Origin: Mycobacterium sp. GA-1841
GTDB lineage: Bacteria; Actinomycetota; Actinomycetes; Mycobacteriales; Mycobacteriaceae
Assembly (NCBI RefSeq): GCF_001954135.1
Contig: NZ_MBEQ01000009.1
Span: 1-64,000, forward strand
Direction of reading: 5' to 3'
Length of the DNA: 64,000 nucleotides
Below the pieces are notes generated by a model that saw nothing but the letters and a program-made list of their open reading frames with translations, was not told the origin of the DNA and did no database searches. Made by a program: the position numbers and the translations under genes. Of this stretch, positions 57,346 to 64,000 are shown piece after piece (the stretch's first letter is position 1; every line of letters begins with the position of its first letter).

Positions 57346-58080
57346 TTGACCGCACAACGTGAATTCACGGCCTACGGCCCGTCGCATCTGGTCGTGCTGG
57401 CGGTGTTCGCCCTGGGCGCAGTGCTTCTGGTCGTGCTCGGCCGCCGGCAGAACGAGGACCAGGCCCGGATTCTGCGCCGCGTACTGGCCGGGCTGCTCGT
57501 CGCGGCCTTCACAGTGGCGTTGGCCTACAAGCTGATCGTGCCCGACATCGACACCTCGATTCCCCTGCAGTTGTGTGATCTTGCCGAGCTCGCGGCCGCC
57601 TATGCCTTGTGGACGCAACGCCATTGGGCATTCGTGCTCACCTACTACTGGGGGCTGGTCCTGAGCTCGCAGGCGCTGCTCACCCCGGACATCGGTACAC
57701 CGCGCGAAGGCGCCCCCGATTTTCCGCACCACCTCTTCATCACGTTCTTCATGCTGCATGTACTCGTGGTGTGGGCGGCGATCTACCTCACCTGGGGACG
57801 TGGCAGCCGACCGCGCTGGCGCGACTACCGCTTCGCCGTCGCGTTGACGCTCGGGTGGATGGCTTTCACGTTAGCCTTCAACGCGATTGCCGGGACCAAC
57901 TACGGCTATCTCAACCACAAGCCGCCCACCGCCTCGGTGCTGGACGTACTCGGCCCCTGGCCGGTGTACCTGCTGGTCGAGATCGCGGTGGTCATGGCGG
58001 TGTGGGCGCTGCTGACCTGGCCGTGGGAGAGATCGCGGCGAAGCTGTGAAGATGCTGTCAATCGACGACGGAATCAGTGA
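57346..58080 (+). CDS. TIGR02206-like integral membrane protein
   Basis: The protein has about 244 residues and roughly seven membrane helices, starting with the segment REFTAYGPSHLVVLAVFALG where similarity to the TIGR02206/YwaF group begins. Aromatic and charged residues within helices (FVLTYYWGLVLSSQALLTPD, FPHHLFITFFMLHVLVVW) are typical of the group. The role is unknown. I take the TTG at 57346 because GGAGGTGA ends eight bases upstream; GTG 57334 and ATG 57301 are alternatives in the same frame, which is open to 57262. Confidence 0.75.
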   Translation: MTAQREFTAYGPSHLVVLAVFALGAVLLVVLGRRQNEDQARILRRVLAGLLVAAFTVALAYKLIVPDIDTSIPLQLCDLAELAAAYALWTQRHWAFVLTYYWGLVLSSQALLTPDIGTPREGAPDFPHHLFITFFMLHVLVVWAAIYLTWGRGSRPRWRDYRFAVALTLGWMAFTLAFNAIAGTNYGYLNHKPPTASVLDVLGPWPVYLLVEIAVVMAVWALLTWPWERSRRSCEDAVNRRRNQ

Positions 58081-58109
58081 TTGACAGCGTCACTTTGACG
58101 GGCTACGTA
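58081..58109 (+). promoter_or_regulatory. Promoter upstream of mmpL-type gene
   Basis: TTGACA (58081-58086), 17 bases, and TACGTA (58104-58109) form a good sigma-A-like promoter right after the preceding stop codon. CGTATATTACG (58106-58116), a perfect inverted repeat, overlaps the -10 box and may be an operator. Confidence 0.5.
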
Positions 58110-58186
58110 TATTACGCGCGACGGTGTTTTTGTATCGTTTGCGACCTGTCCCACGGGGCGGCAGAGGCCTGATCGAAGGGGCAGTT

Positions 58187-58246
58187 GTGCACACCACGGC
58201 ACCGAATCCAGGCGCGGCCCGTCGGGCCGCGTCGAGCGGCCGATGA
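58187..58246 (+). CDS. 19-codon leader ORF coupled to the mmpL-type gene
   Basis: A GTG (58187) with GAAGGGG six bases upstream opens a frame encoding [19 protein letters not shown]. Its TGA overlaps the transporter's ATG as ATGA. The transporter itself has no good Shine-Dalgarno, so coupled translation from this leader is plausible. The peptide has no similarity to MmpS that I can see. Confidence 0.35.
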   Translation: MHTTAPNPGAARRAASSGR

Positions 58247-61095
58247 GCGCCCACGGCAAAGGCGCGAAAGGCACGCGCATTGCGCGGGTTGTCCATGCGA
58301 TGGCCGTGCCCATCCTGCTCGGCTGGGTGGCCCTGACCGTCCTGACGAACGTTCTGGTGCCGCCGCTGGAGAAGGTCGGCGAGGAGAACACCGTCGGTCT
58401 GAGCGCCCAAGACGCCCCAGCCATGATCGCCATGCGCAAGATCGGCAGTGACTTCCAGGAGTTCGATTCCGACAGCAGTGCGATGGTGGTGCTGGAGGGC
58501 GAGCAACCGCTCGGCGACGATGCCCACCACTATTACGACGGCATCGTCGACAAACTTGAGGCCGACACCGCCCACGTCCAGCACGTCGCCGACTTCTGGG
58601 GCGATCCACTGACCGCGTCGGGCGCGCAGAGCAACGACGGCAAGTCCGCCTACGTCCAGGTGCACCTGCGGGGCAACCAAGGTGAGACGCTGGCCAACGA
58701 ATCGGTGGCCGCGGTTCGCGACATCGTCGCGCAGTCGTCGCCGCCGCCCGGCGTCAGTGTGTTTGTGACCGGTGGAGCGCCGCTGGTGTCGGATCAACAC
58801 CACGCCGGTGACAAGAGCGTCGCGCGGGTCACCGCCATCACGCTGGTGGTCATCGCCGTGATGCTGCTGATCGTCTACCGGTCGATCGCCACCATGATCC
58901 TGGTCCTGCTGATGGTGTTCCTCGAACTCGGTGCCGCCCGGGGGATCGTGGCGTTCTTGGCGCACAACGGGGTCATCGGGTTGTCGACGTTTGCGGTGAA
59001 CCTGCTGACCTTGATGGTGATCGCCGCTGGAACCGACTACGCCATCTTTGTGATCGGCCGGTATCAAGAAGCCCGCGGTGCCGGTGAAGACCGGGAGACC
59101 GCCTACTACACCATGTTTGGCGGTACCTCTCATGTGGTGCTGGGCTCGGGCATGACGATCGCCGGCGCAATGCTGTGCCTCAGCTTCACCCGGTTGCCGT
59201 ATTTCCAGACCATGGGTGTGCCCTGTGCGGTGGGTACCTTTGTGGCCGTCGTCGCCGCCCTGACCATGGGCCCGGCGGTGATCGTGATCGGCAGCCGGTT
59301 CGGACGATTCGAGCCGAAGCGCAGTATTCGGTCGCGCGGCTGGCGCCGCGTCGGGATCGCCGTGGTGCGGTGGCCGGGTCCGATCCTCGTTGCGACGCTG
59401 GGCCTGGCACTCGTCGGCCTGCTCACCCTGCCGGGATACAAGACCAATTACGACGCGCGCCGGTACCTTCCCGCCGATCTGCCGGCCAATGTCGGCTATG
59501 TCGCGGCCGAACGTCATTTCAGCGCCGCGCGGATGAACCCGGAACTGCTGATGGTCGAGACCGACCGCGATCTGCGGAATCCGGCGGACTTCCTGATCAT
59601 CGACAAGATCGCCAAGGGCATCGTGCGGGTGCCCGGGGTGTCTCGGGTGCAGGCGATCACCCGCCCCAACGGGCGCCCGATCGAGCACACCTCGATCCCG
59701 TTCCTGCTGAGCCGGCAGGGCACGACCAACACCATGAACCGCAAGTACATGCAGGACCGGATGGCCGACATGCTGGTTCAGGCCGACGAGATGCAGAAGA
59801 CCATCGACACCATGGAGGCCATGTCGCGGCTGACCCAGCAGATGGCCGACATCACCCACTCCATGGTGGGCAAGACCAAGACGATGACCCTCGATATCGC
59901 CGAATTGCGCGAGAACATCGGCAATTTCGATGACTTCCTACGGCCCTTGCGCAATTACTTCTACTGGGAGCCGCACTGCGCCGACATCCCGCTGTGCTGG
60001 TCGCTGCGCTCGATTTTCGACACGCTCGACGGGATCGACGCGCTGACCGACGACGTCCAGCAGTTGGTACCCGAGCTGGAGCGGCTCGATTCCCTGATGC
60101 CGCAGTTGGTCACGCTGCTGCCACAGCAGATCGAGACCATGCGCACGATGAAGACGATGATGCTCACGCAGCGGGCCACCCAGGCGGGGCAACAGGATCA
60201 GATGGCCGCCATGCAGGAGAATTCGACGGCCATGGGCAAGGCCTTCGACGAGGCCCGCAATGACGATTCGTTCTATCTTCCGCCGGAAGCCTTCGATAAC
60301 AAGGACTTCAAACGCGGAATGAAGAATTTCATCTCACCGGACGGAAAGTCGGTGCGGTTCATCATCAGCCATGAGGGTGATCCCGCGACACCGGAAGGCG
60401 TCGACCATGTGGACCCGATCAAGCTGGCCGCCAAGGAAGCGCTCAAGGGCACCCCGCTGGAAGGCTCGAAAATCTACCTGGCCGGCACCGCCGCCACCTA
60501 TAAGGACATGCGGGACGGATCGTTCTATGACCTGTTGATCGCCGGGATTGCCGCGGTGTCATTGATTTTCATCATCATGCTGCTCATCACCCGAAGTGTG
60601 GTGGCCGCAGCGGTGATCGTCGGCACGGTGCTGCTGTCCCTGGGTGCGTCGTTCGGTTTGTCCGTGCTGCTCTGGCAGCATCTGCTCGGGTTGGAACTGC
60701 ACTGGATGGTGCTGGCCATGTCGGTCATCCTGCTGCTGGCCGTCGGTTCCGATTACAACCTGCTGCTGGTCTCCCGGTTCAAAGAAGAGCTGCCCGGCGG
60801 ATTGAAGACCGGCATCATCCGAGCGATGGCCGGTACCGGCTCGGTGGTGACCTCGGCGGGTCTGGTGTTCGCCTTCACCATGGCATCGTTCGCGTTCAGT
60901 GATCTCAAGGTGATGGCCCAGGTCGGCACCACCATTGCGCTCGGTTTGCTGTTCGACACGTTGATCGTGCGGTCGTTCATGACGCCGGCGATCGCGGCGT
61001 TGCTCGGGCGGTGGTTCTGGTGGCCGCAGGTGATCCAGTCGGCCGCATCCAAGCGGCGGCTGGCCGAGCTCGGAAATGCCACTGCCCACGCGTGA
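58243..61095 (+). CDS. MmpL family RND transporter
   Basis: The 950-residue transporter has two halves. Each has one N-terminal helix, a large periplasmic porter loop and a bundle of five helices (about 199-371 and 765-930). The proton-relay Asp-Tyr pairs of the MmpL family are present in [17 protein letters not shown] and [17 protein letters not shown]. The second loop is long and helical ([20 protein letters not shown] region), as in MmpL4/MmpL5. No MmpS partner gene is adjacent. Family members export lipids, siderophores or drugs; the cargo here is not evident. A hairpin terminator overlaps its stop codon. Confidence 0.9.
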   Translation: MSAHGKGAKGTRIARVVHAMAVPILLGWVALTVLTNVLVPPLEKVGEENTVGLSAQDAPAMIAMRKIGSDFQEFDSDSSAMVVLEGEQPLGDDAHHYYDGIVDKLEADTAHVQHVADFWGDPLTASGAQSNDGKSAYVQVHLRGNQGETLANESVAAVRDIVAQSSPPPGVSVFVTGGAPLVSDQHHAGDKSVARVTAITLVVIAVMLLIVYRSIATMILVLLMVFLELGAARGIVAFLAHNGVIGLSTFAVNLLTLMVIAAGTDYAIFVIGRYQEARGAGEDRETAYYTMFGGTSHVVLGSGMTIAGAMLCLSFTRLPYFQTMGVPCAVGTFVAVVAALTMGPAVIVIGSRFGRFEPKRSIRSRGWRRVGIAVVRWPGPILVATLGLALVGLLTLPGYKTNYDARRYLPADLPANVGYVAAERHFSAARMNPELLMVETDRDLRNPADFLIIDKIAKGIVRVPGVSRVQAITRPNGRPIEHTSIPFLLSRQGTTNTMNRKYMQDRMADMLVQADEMQKTIDTMEAMSRLTQQMADITHSMVGKTKTMTLDIAELRENIGNFDDFLRPLRNYFYWEPHCADIPLCWSLRSIFDTLDGIDALTDDVQQLVPELERLDSLMPQLVTLLPQQIETMRTMKTMMLTQRATQAGQQDQMAAMQENSTAMGKAFDEARNDDSFYLPPEAFDNKDFKRGMKNFISPDGKSVRFIISHEGDPATPEGVDHVDPIKLAAKEALKGTPLEGSKIYLAGTAATYKDMRDGSFYDLLIAGIAAVSLIFIIMLLITRSVVAAAVIVGTVLLSLGASFGLSVLLWQHLLGLELHWMVLAMSVILLLAVGSDYNLLLVSRFKEELPGGLKTGIIRAMAGTGSVVTSAGLVFAFTMASFAFSDLKVMAQVGTTIALGLLFDTLIVRSFMTPAIAALLGRWFWWPQVIQSAASKRRLAELGNATAHA

Positions 61096-61121
61096 GCGGA
61101 GGCTCGCACGTGGGCAGTGGC
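61078..61121. terminator. Bidirectional terminator after the mmpL-type gene
   Basis: GCCACTGCCCACG (61078-61090) pairs perfectly with CGTGGGCAGTGGC (61109-61121), and GAGC/GCTC continue the stem toward the loop. It lies between convergent genes and covers the transporter stop codon; no T-run follows. Confidence 0.7.
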
Positions 61122-61127
61122 TGAAAA

Positions 61128-61226
61128 CTACTTCTTGTTGCCGCCGGGTCGAGGCGGTGGCGGCGGCTTGGCCTTCGTGGTCGGCTCGAATTTGCCGCCC
61201 TTTTTCGGATCGTATGTTCCGGCCAT
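61128..61226 (-). CDS. 32-residue basic proline-rich protein
   Basis: The peptide begins MAGTYDPKKGGKFEP, continues TTKAKPPPPPRPGGNKK and ends there. ATG (61224-61226) is preceded by GAGAGG. It contains about eight lysine/arginine residues and a run of five prolines, has no membrane segment and is highly soluble. It lies between the transporter's terminator and the DUF4185-like gene, so it has its own promoter. The clean start, Shine-Dalgarno and codon use argue for a real gene; I do not know its function. Confidence 0.65.
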   Translation of the reverse strand: MAGTYDPKKGGKFEPTTKAKPPPPPRPGGNKK

Positions 61227-61419
61227 GGTGATCCCTCTCGTTCGGTTCGATAGTTCCACCACAACCCACCGTAGCGACGAACGTGGGCCCGCGCAGCGAC
61301 TGTGCTCAACACGTGCTCGACACACGGACCGACAACCAACACGCCGGCTCGGTTGCGACACGGTCACGGGACGGTACCCATCCGTGCATCAGTGGTCACA
61401 TCGACAACATTGATCACTA

Positions 61420-61444
61420 ACGTCACAGCAGCCAACTGTGACGT
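61420..61444. promoter_or_regulatory. Inverted repeat ACGTCACAG-N7-CTGTGACGT (putative operator)
   Basis: Nine-base perfect arms lie 34 bases before the start of the DUF4185-like gene, a position for a regulator site or a leader hairpin. The rest of the 251-base gap 61227-61477 has no other clear element. Confidence 0.5.
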
Positions 61445-61477
61445 CATGTCGACGTCCCTGTATTGGGAAGGTGTGAC

Positions 61478-62914
61478 ATGTCGCGACGTCCTCGAGGTGC
61501 TTCGACGATGGCAGCGGCGGCAGCGATCGGACTCGTGGTCGCGGTCGGCGTCGCGCCGACCGCGTCGGCCGAACCGTGTGAGGGGGCGGCCGCAGCGGCG
61601 CAACCACTTCCGAACCAGGCCTTCCAGATTCCCAAGCCGTCCAGGATCGCCCCGTTCAACCGGCCGATCGGTCACAAACCGGTCGGGGCCAATGACCAGG
61701 CACCGACACCCAAGCTCGGACAACTGCCGCTGGCGATCCTCAAGGCGCTGATCCCGAACACCGGCCAGGTCAGGCAGAAAGCCGCCGTCGTCCCCAAACC
61801 CAGTCCTGGTGGTACGCAACCGGTCCCGAATGCGGCCCAGCCGGCCCCGGTGCCGGCGGCACCGCAGCCGGCGCCCGCCGCGGCGGTACCGGCGCCGGGG
61901 CCGCCGCCGGGCACCTCGATCGTCGGATGGGTCACCGGCCCCGACAGTCCCAACGAGACGATCAAGCGTTTTGCCATCACCGGGACGGATCTCGGAATCA
62001 TGTGGGACAACGGCGATCCGGTGAACCGCCAGGTGCTGATGGCCTTCGGTGATACCAACGGCTATTGCGGTATCCCTGGTAAGCAGTGGCGGTACAACGC
62101 GTTGTTCCGCAGTCAGGACGGGTCACTGTCGCGCACCGTCGCCGTGCCCGACGGCCAGGTGGCCAACAAGTACTCGGGTTCGCCGGTGTGGCGACAGGGC
62201 ATCTCGAAGCAGATCATCAACAGCATCGGCCGGGCCCCGGAGGAGACGGGCGTCATCCCCACCGCGGGTATTGCCGTGGGCCGCAACCAGTATCTGAACT
62301 TCATGTCGATCCGAAACTGGGACAGCCCGGGAGCCTGGTCGACCAATTTCTCGGCGATCGCGATGTCGCCGGACAACGGTGAGAACTGGGGTGTGTACCC
62401 GGGGACCATCCGTACACCCGCGGGTGGCAACGAGAAGTTCCAGATGGGCGCGTTCCTCAAACCCGGCCCGGGGGACCCCTACATCTATTCGTTCGGCACT
62501 CCCAATGGCCGTGGCGGCTCGGCATACATTGCGCGGGTATCGCCGGCGTTCATCCCGGACCTCACCAAGTACGAATACTTCAACGCCGACAACAATGCCT
62601 GGGTGCCCGGTAACCCGGCGGCCGCCACACCGGTGATTCCGGGTCCGGTCAGCGAAATGTCCGCGCAGTACAACACCTATCTCAAGCAGTACCTGGTGCT
62701 GTACGGCAACGGGGCCAACGACGTGGTGATGCGAACGGCGCCGGCTCCGCAGGGTCCGTGGGGGCCGGAGCAACTGATCGTGCCCTCGTCGCAGATTCCC
62801 GGCGGTATCTATGCGCCGTATCTGCACCCGTGGTCCACGGGTCGGGAGCTCTATTACAACCTGTCGCTGTGGTCGGCCTACAACGTCATGTTGATGAAGA
62901 CCGTGCTGCCCTGA
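61478..62914 (+). CDS. Secreted DUF4185-like protein
   Basis: The 478-residue precursor has a signal peptide (about 1-28, ending APTASA). A Pro/Ala-rich linker follows (about 90-150, PAPVPAAPQPAPAAAVPAPGP), then a C-terminal domain with blades such as RQVLMAFGDTNGYCG and SPVWRQGISKQ, and conserved tryptophans and aspartates of the DUF4185 type (a five-bladed-propeller-like fold found in actinobacterial secreted proteins). Function is unknown; binding or hydrolysis of glycans has been suggested only by fold. The ATG at 61478 is preceded by GGGAAGG. The end overlaps the convergent TetR gene by 29 bases. Confidence 0.8.
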   Translation: MSRRPRGASTMAAAAAIGLVVAVGVAPTASAEPCEGAAAAAQPLPNQAFQIPKPSRIAPFNRPIGHKPVGANDQAPTPKLGQLPLAILKALIPNTGQVRQKAAVVPKPSPGGTQPVPNAAQPAPVPAAPQPAPAAAVPAPGPPPGTSIVGWVTGPDSPNETIKRFAITGTDLGIMWDNGDPVNRQVLMAFGDTNGYCGIPGKQWRYNALFRSQDGSLSRTVAVPDGQVANKYSGSPVWRQGISKQIINSIGRAPEETGVIPTAGIAVGRNQYLNFMSIRNWDSPGAWSTNFSAIAMSPDNGENWGVYPGTIRTPAGGNEKFQMGAFLKPGPGDPYIYSFGTPNGRGGSAYIARVSPAFIPDLTKYEYFNADNNAWVPGNPAAATPVIPGPVSEMSAQYNTYLKQYLVLYGNGANDVVMRTAPAPQGPWGPEQLIVPSSQIPGGIYAPYLHPWSTGRELYYNLSLWSAYNVMLMKTVLP

Positions 62915-63554
62915 CCCGACGAGGCCGGGCCGGACCGTTGGACTGCACCAGCGGCGCCAACAACGCGTCGAGGCCGTACTCGAACACCGCGTCGTGGTCG
63001 GTAGGTGACTGCAAGGCCGCGACCAGTTCCTGATCGGGCCAGGCGGCCGTCCACAGTGAAGGATCTTCCTCCTGGTGCCGCGGCGCACGCACGGCCGAGA
63101 ACTGCATCACCGCCGAGGAAATCACATGCATCTGCACGGCTCGCAACACCAGCGCGGCGCGGGTGCCGGTGACACCGATCTCGGACAGTTCGGCCGCGAG
63201 GCGCTGTTGAACCGGCAGGAACAACGTCGGTGTGCGGTCCCGCTCGTGGGCGATCGCCAGCAGATGTTGACGCTGGATCAGCAGGCTGCGTTGGTTGCGG
63301 GCCAGGGCGGCAATCCGATTCGCCGGGGTGTCGCCGTCCATCGGCAGACCGGCCATCTCGCCCAGTAGGCGGTCCACGAGGCTGTCGAAGAGGGCATCCC
63401 GACCGCCGACGTGCCAGTAGATCGAGGTGACCGCCACGCCGATGCGCTCGGCAAGGGCGCGCATCGAGAACGCCTCGACGCCGTTGGATTCGATGAGGTA
63501 GGCGGCCGCGTCGAGAATGATTTCGGCATCGATGGTCCGCTGCTTGCCGGTCAC
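62886..63554 (-). CDS. TetR family regulator coupled to a Rieske dioxygenase gene
   Basis: The 222-residue protein has a TetR helix-turn-helix (IILDAAAYLIESNGVEAFSM, then RALAERIGVAVTSIYWHVGGRDALFDSL) and a TetR_C-type effector half. It begins at GTG 63554 in a GTGA overlap with the dioxygenase stop; the frame is open to 63581. Its 3-prime end runs 29 bases into the convergent DUF4185-like gene, so it may lack a separate terminator. It probably controls the dioxygenase operon that begins outside the window. Confidence 0.8.
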   Translation of the reverse strand: MTGKQRTIDAEIILDAAAYLIESNGVEAFSMRALAERIGVAVTSIYWHVGGRDALFDSLVDRLLGEMAGLPMDGDTPANRIAALARNQRSLLIQRQHLLAIAHERDRTPTLFLPVQQRLAAELSEIGVTGTRAALVLRAVQMHVISSAVMQFSAVRAPRHQEEDPSLWTAAWPDQELVAALQSPTDHDAVFEYGLDALLAPLVQSNGPARPRRVRAARSSST

Positions 63555-64000
63555 GAGGGCGCGGGAGCTTCGGTGATGCACTCGGTGTCGGAGAGATCGA
63601 GGTAACGCTCAAGGTTCCGGTGCATGTTGATGATTCGGCGTTCCTCGTTGGAGAGCACCAGATGGGTGAATCCGGGTTGGTGCATGCCGCGTTGCAACCC
63701 GGCCAGCACGGCGATGTCTTGGCTCATCACCAGGCCGGGATGTGCCTCCTCCGCGCCCACCCGGATATCGGCAGGCCTAGTCCGCGGCGCCTCCGGTGGC
63801 ATACGGGCCATCAGCGTCATCACCAGGAGCCCACGGTCGGGATCGGTTCCGGGCAGCGAGGTCATCATCGTGAGGTGATCGGCGCTGGCGAGCAGCGTCA
63901 TGTTGGGAAAGACGTTGTACTGGTGGAGCCGCATGACCTGGTCGGTGTCGGCCCAGTCGATGTCGACGCCGCGGCCCGCGGCGAATTCCTTGATCTTGGC
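63551..64000 (-). CDS. Aromatic-ring-hydroxylating (Rieske) dioxygenase alpha subunit, C-terminal part
   Basis: The last 149 residues are present; the 5-prime part lies beyond the window. The segment includes DWADTDQVMRLHQYNVFPNMTLLASADHLTMMTSLPGTDP, the beta-sheet of the catalytic domain of Rieske-type alpha subunits. It ends in ERYLDLSDTECITEAPAPS, a helical tail typical of the family. The iron-binding and Rieske cysteine motifs would be in the missing part. Its stop overlaps the TetR start. The substrate cannot be told from this part alone. Confidence 0.75.
   Translation of the reverse strand, partial: AKIKEFAAGRGVDIDWADTDQVMRLHQYNVFPNMTLLASADHLTMMTSLPGTDPDRGLLVMTLMARMPPEAPRTRPADIRVGAEEAHPGLVMSQDIAVLAGLQRGMHQPGFTHLVLSNEERRIINMHRNLERYLDLSDTECITEAPAPS

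Overview
The window is high-GC chromosomal DNA from a mycobacterium, most likely a fast-growing Mycolicibacterium-type species. The evidence is gene content and order: a complete nuoA-N operon followed upstream by a stand-alone receiver protein (the Rv3143 neighbourhood of M. tuberculosis), fadE24-fadE23, hisN, fprA divergent from prfB, then ftsE-ftsX-smpB-ssrA, an antigen 85 mycolyltransferase, a cutinase-like protein and an MmpL transporter. Many genes start with GTG or lack a Shine-Dalgarno and have a TANNNT box 5-9 bases before the start codon, as expected for leaderless mycobacterial mRNAs. No insertion sequence, prophage, CRISPR array, tRNA or rRNA gene was seen.

Left part (1-12.5 kb): an accessory mosaic. 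A TetR/DoxX-like pair is flanked by two almost identical 56-bp repeats, and its regulator starts inside three tandem palindromes. Next come an AraC regulator divergent from a small membrane protein, a cluster of intergenic inverted repeats, and the Rv3167c-Rv3168-Rv3169-like divergon (TetR, aminoglycoside-phosphotransferase-like kinase, CrtC-like protein). These are followed by a transporter-flavin monooxygenase-deacetylase-alcohol dehydrogenase series, a PKD-domain protein and an enoyl-CoA hydratase.

Centre (12.5-28.5 kb): the 14-gene operon for proton-pumping NADH dehydrogenase (complex I), transcribed leftwards, nearly every junction overlapping. Two junctions contain small bridging ORFs. 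The nuoD-nuoE junction is an array of three 30-bp units, and nuoG ends in a 15-bp repeat encoding VSIGP. A receiver-only protein lies just upstream.

Catabolic part (28.5-45.4 kb): a long leftward operon (37.2 to 29.1 kb, possibly on to 28.6 kb) with a homogentisate-dioxygenase-like cupin, alpha/beta hydrolase, class III CoA-transferase, HMG-CoA-lyase-like enzyme, TetR, acyl-CoA dehydrogenase, kinase-like protein, DUF6285-like and SnoaL-like proteins; together they look like a regulated degradation pathway for an unidentified acid. Further on are a DJ-1/PfpI protein, a flavin-monooxygenase-like protein, antigen 85, a quinone-oxidoreductase-like enzyme, FadE23/FadE24 and HisN.

Right part (45.4-64 kb): housekeeping genes (fprA, prfB, mscS-like, ftsEX, smpB, ssrA) with a membrane GGDEF-EAL protein between smpB and ssrA, then cell-envelope genes: cutinase with a repetitive tail, orphan histidine kinase, TIGR02206-like membrane protein, MmpL, a 32-residue basic proline-rich protein, secreted DUF4185-like protein, and a TetR coupled to a Rieske dioxygenase cut by the window edge. 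All calls come from reading the sequence; no database search was run.
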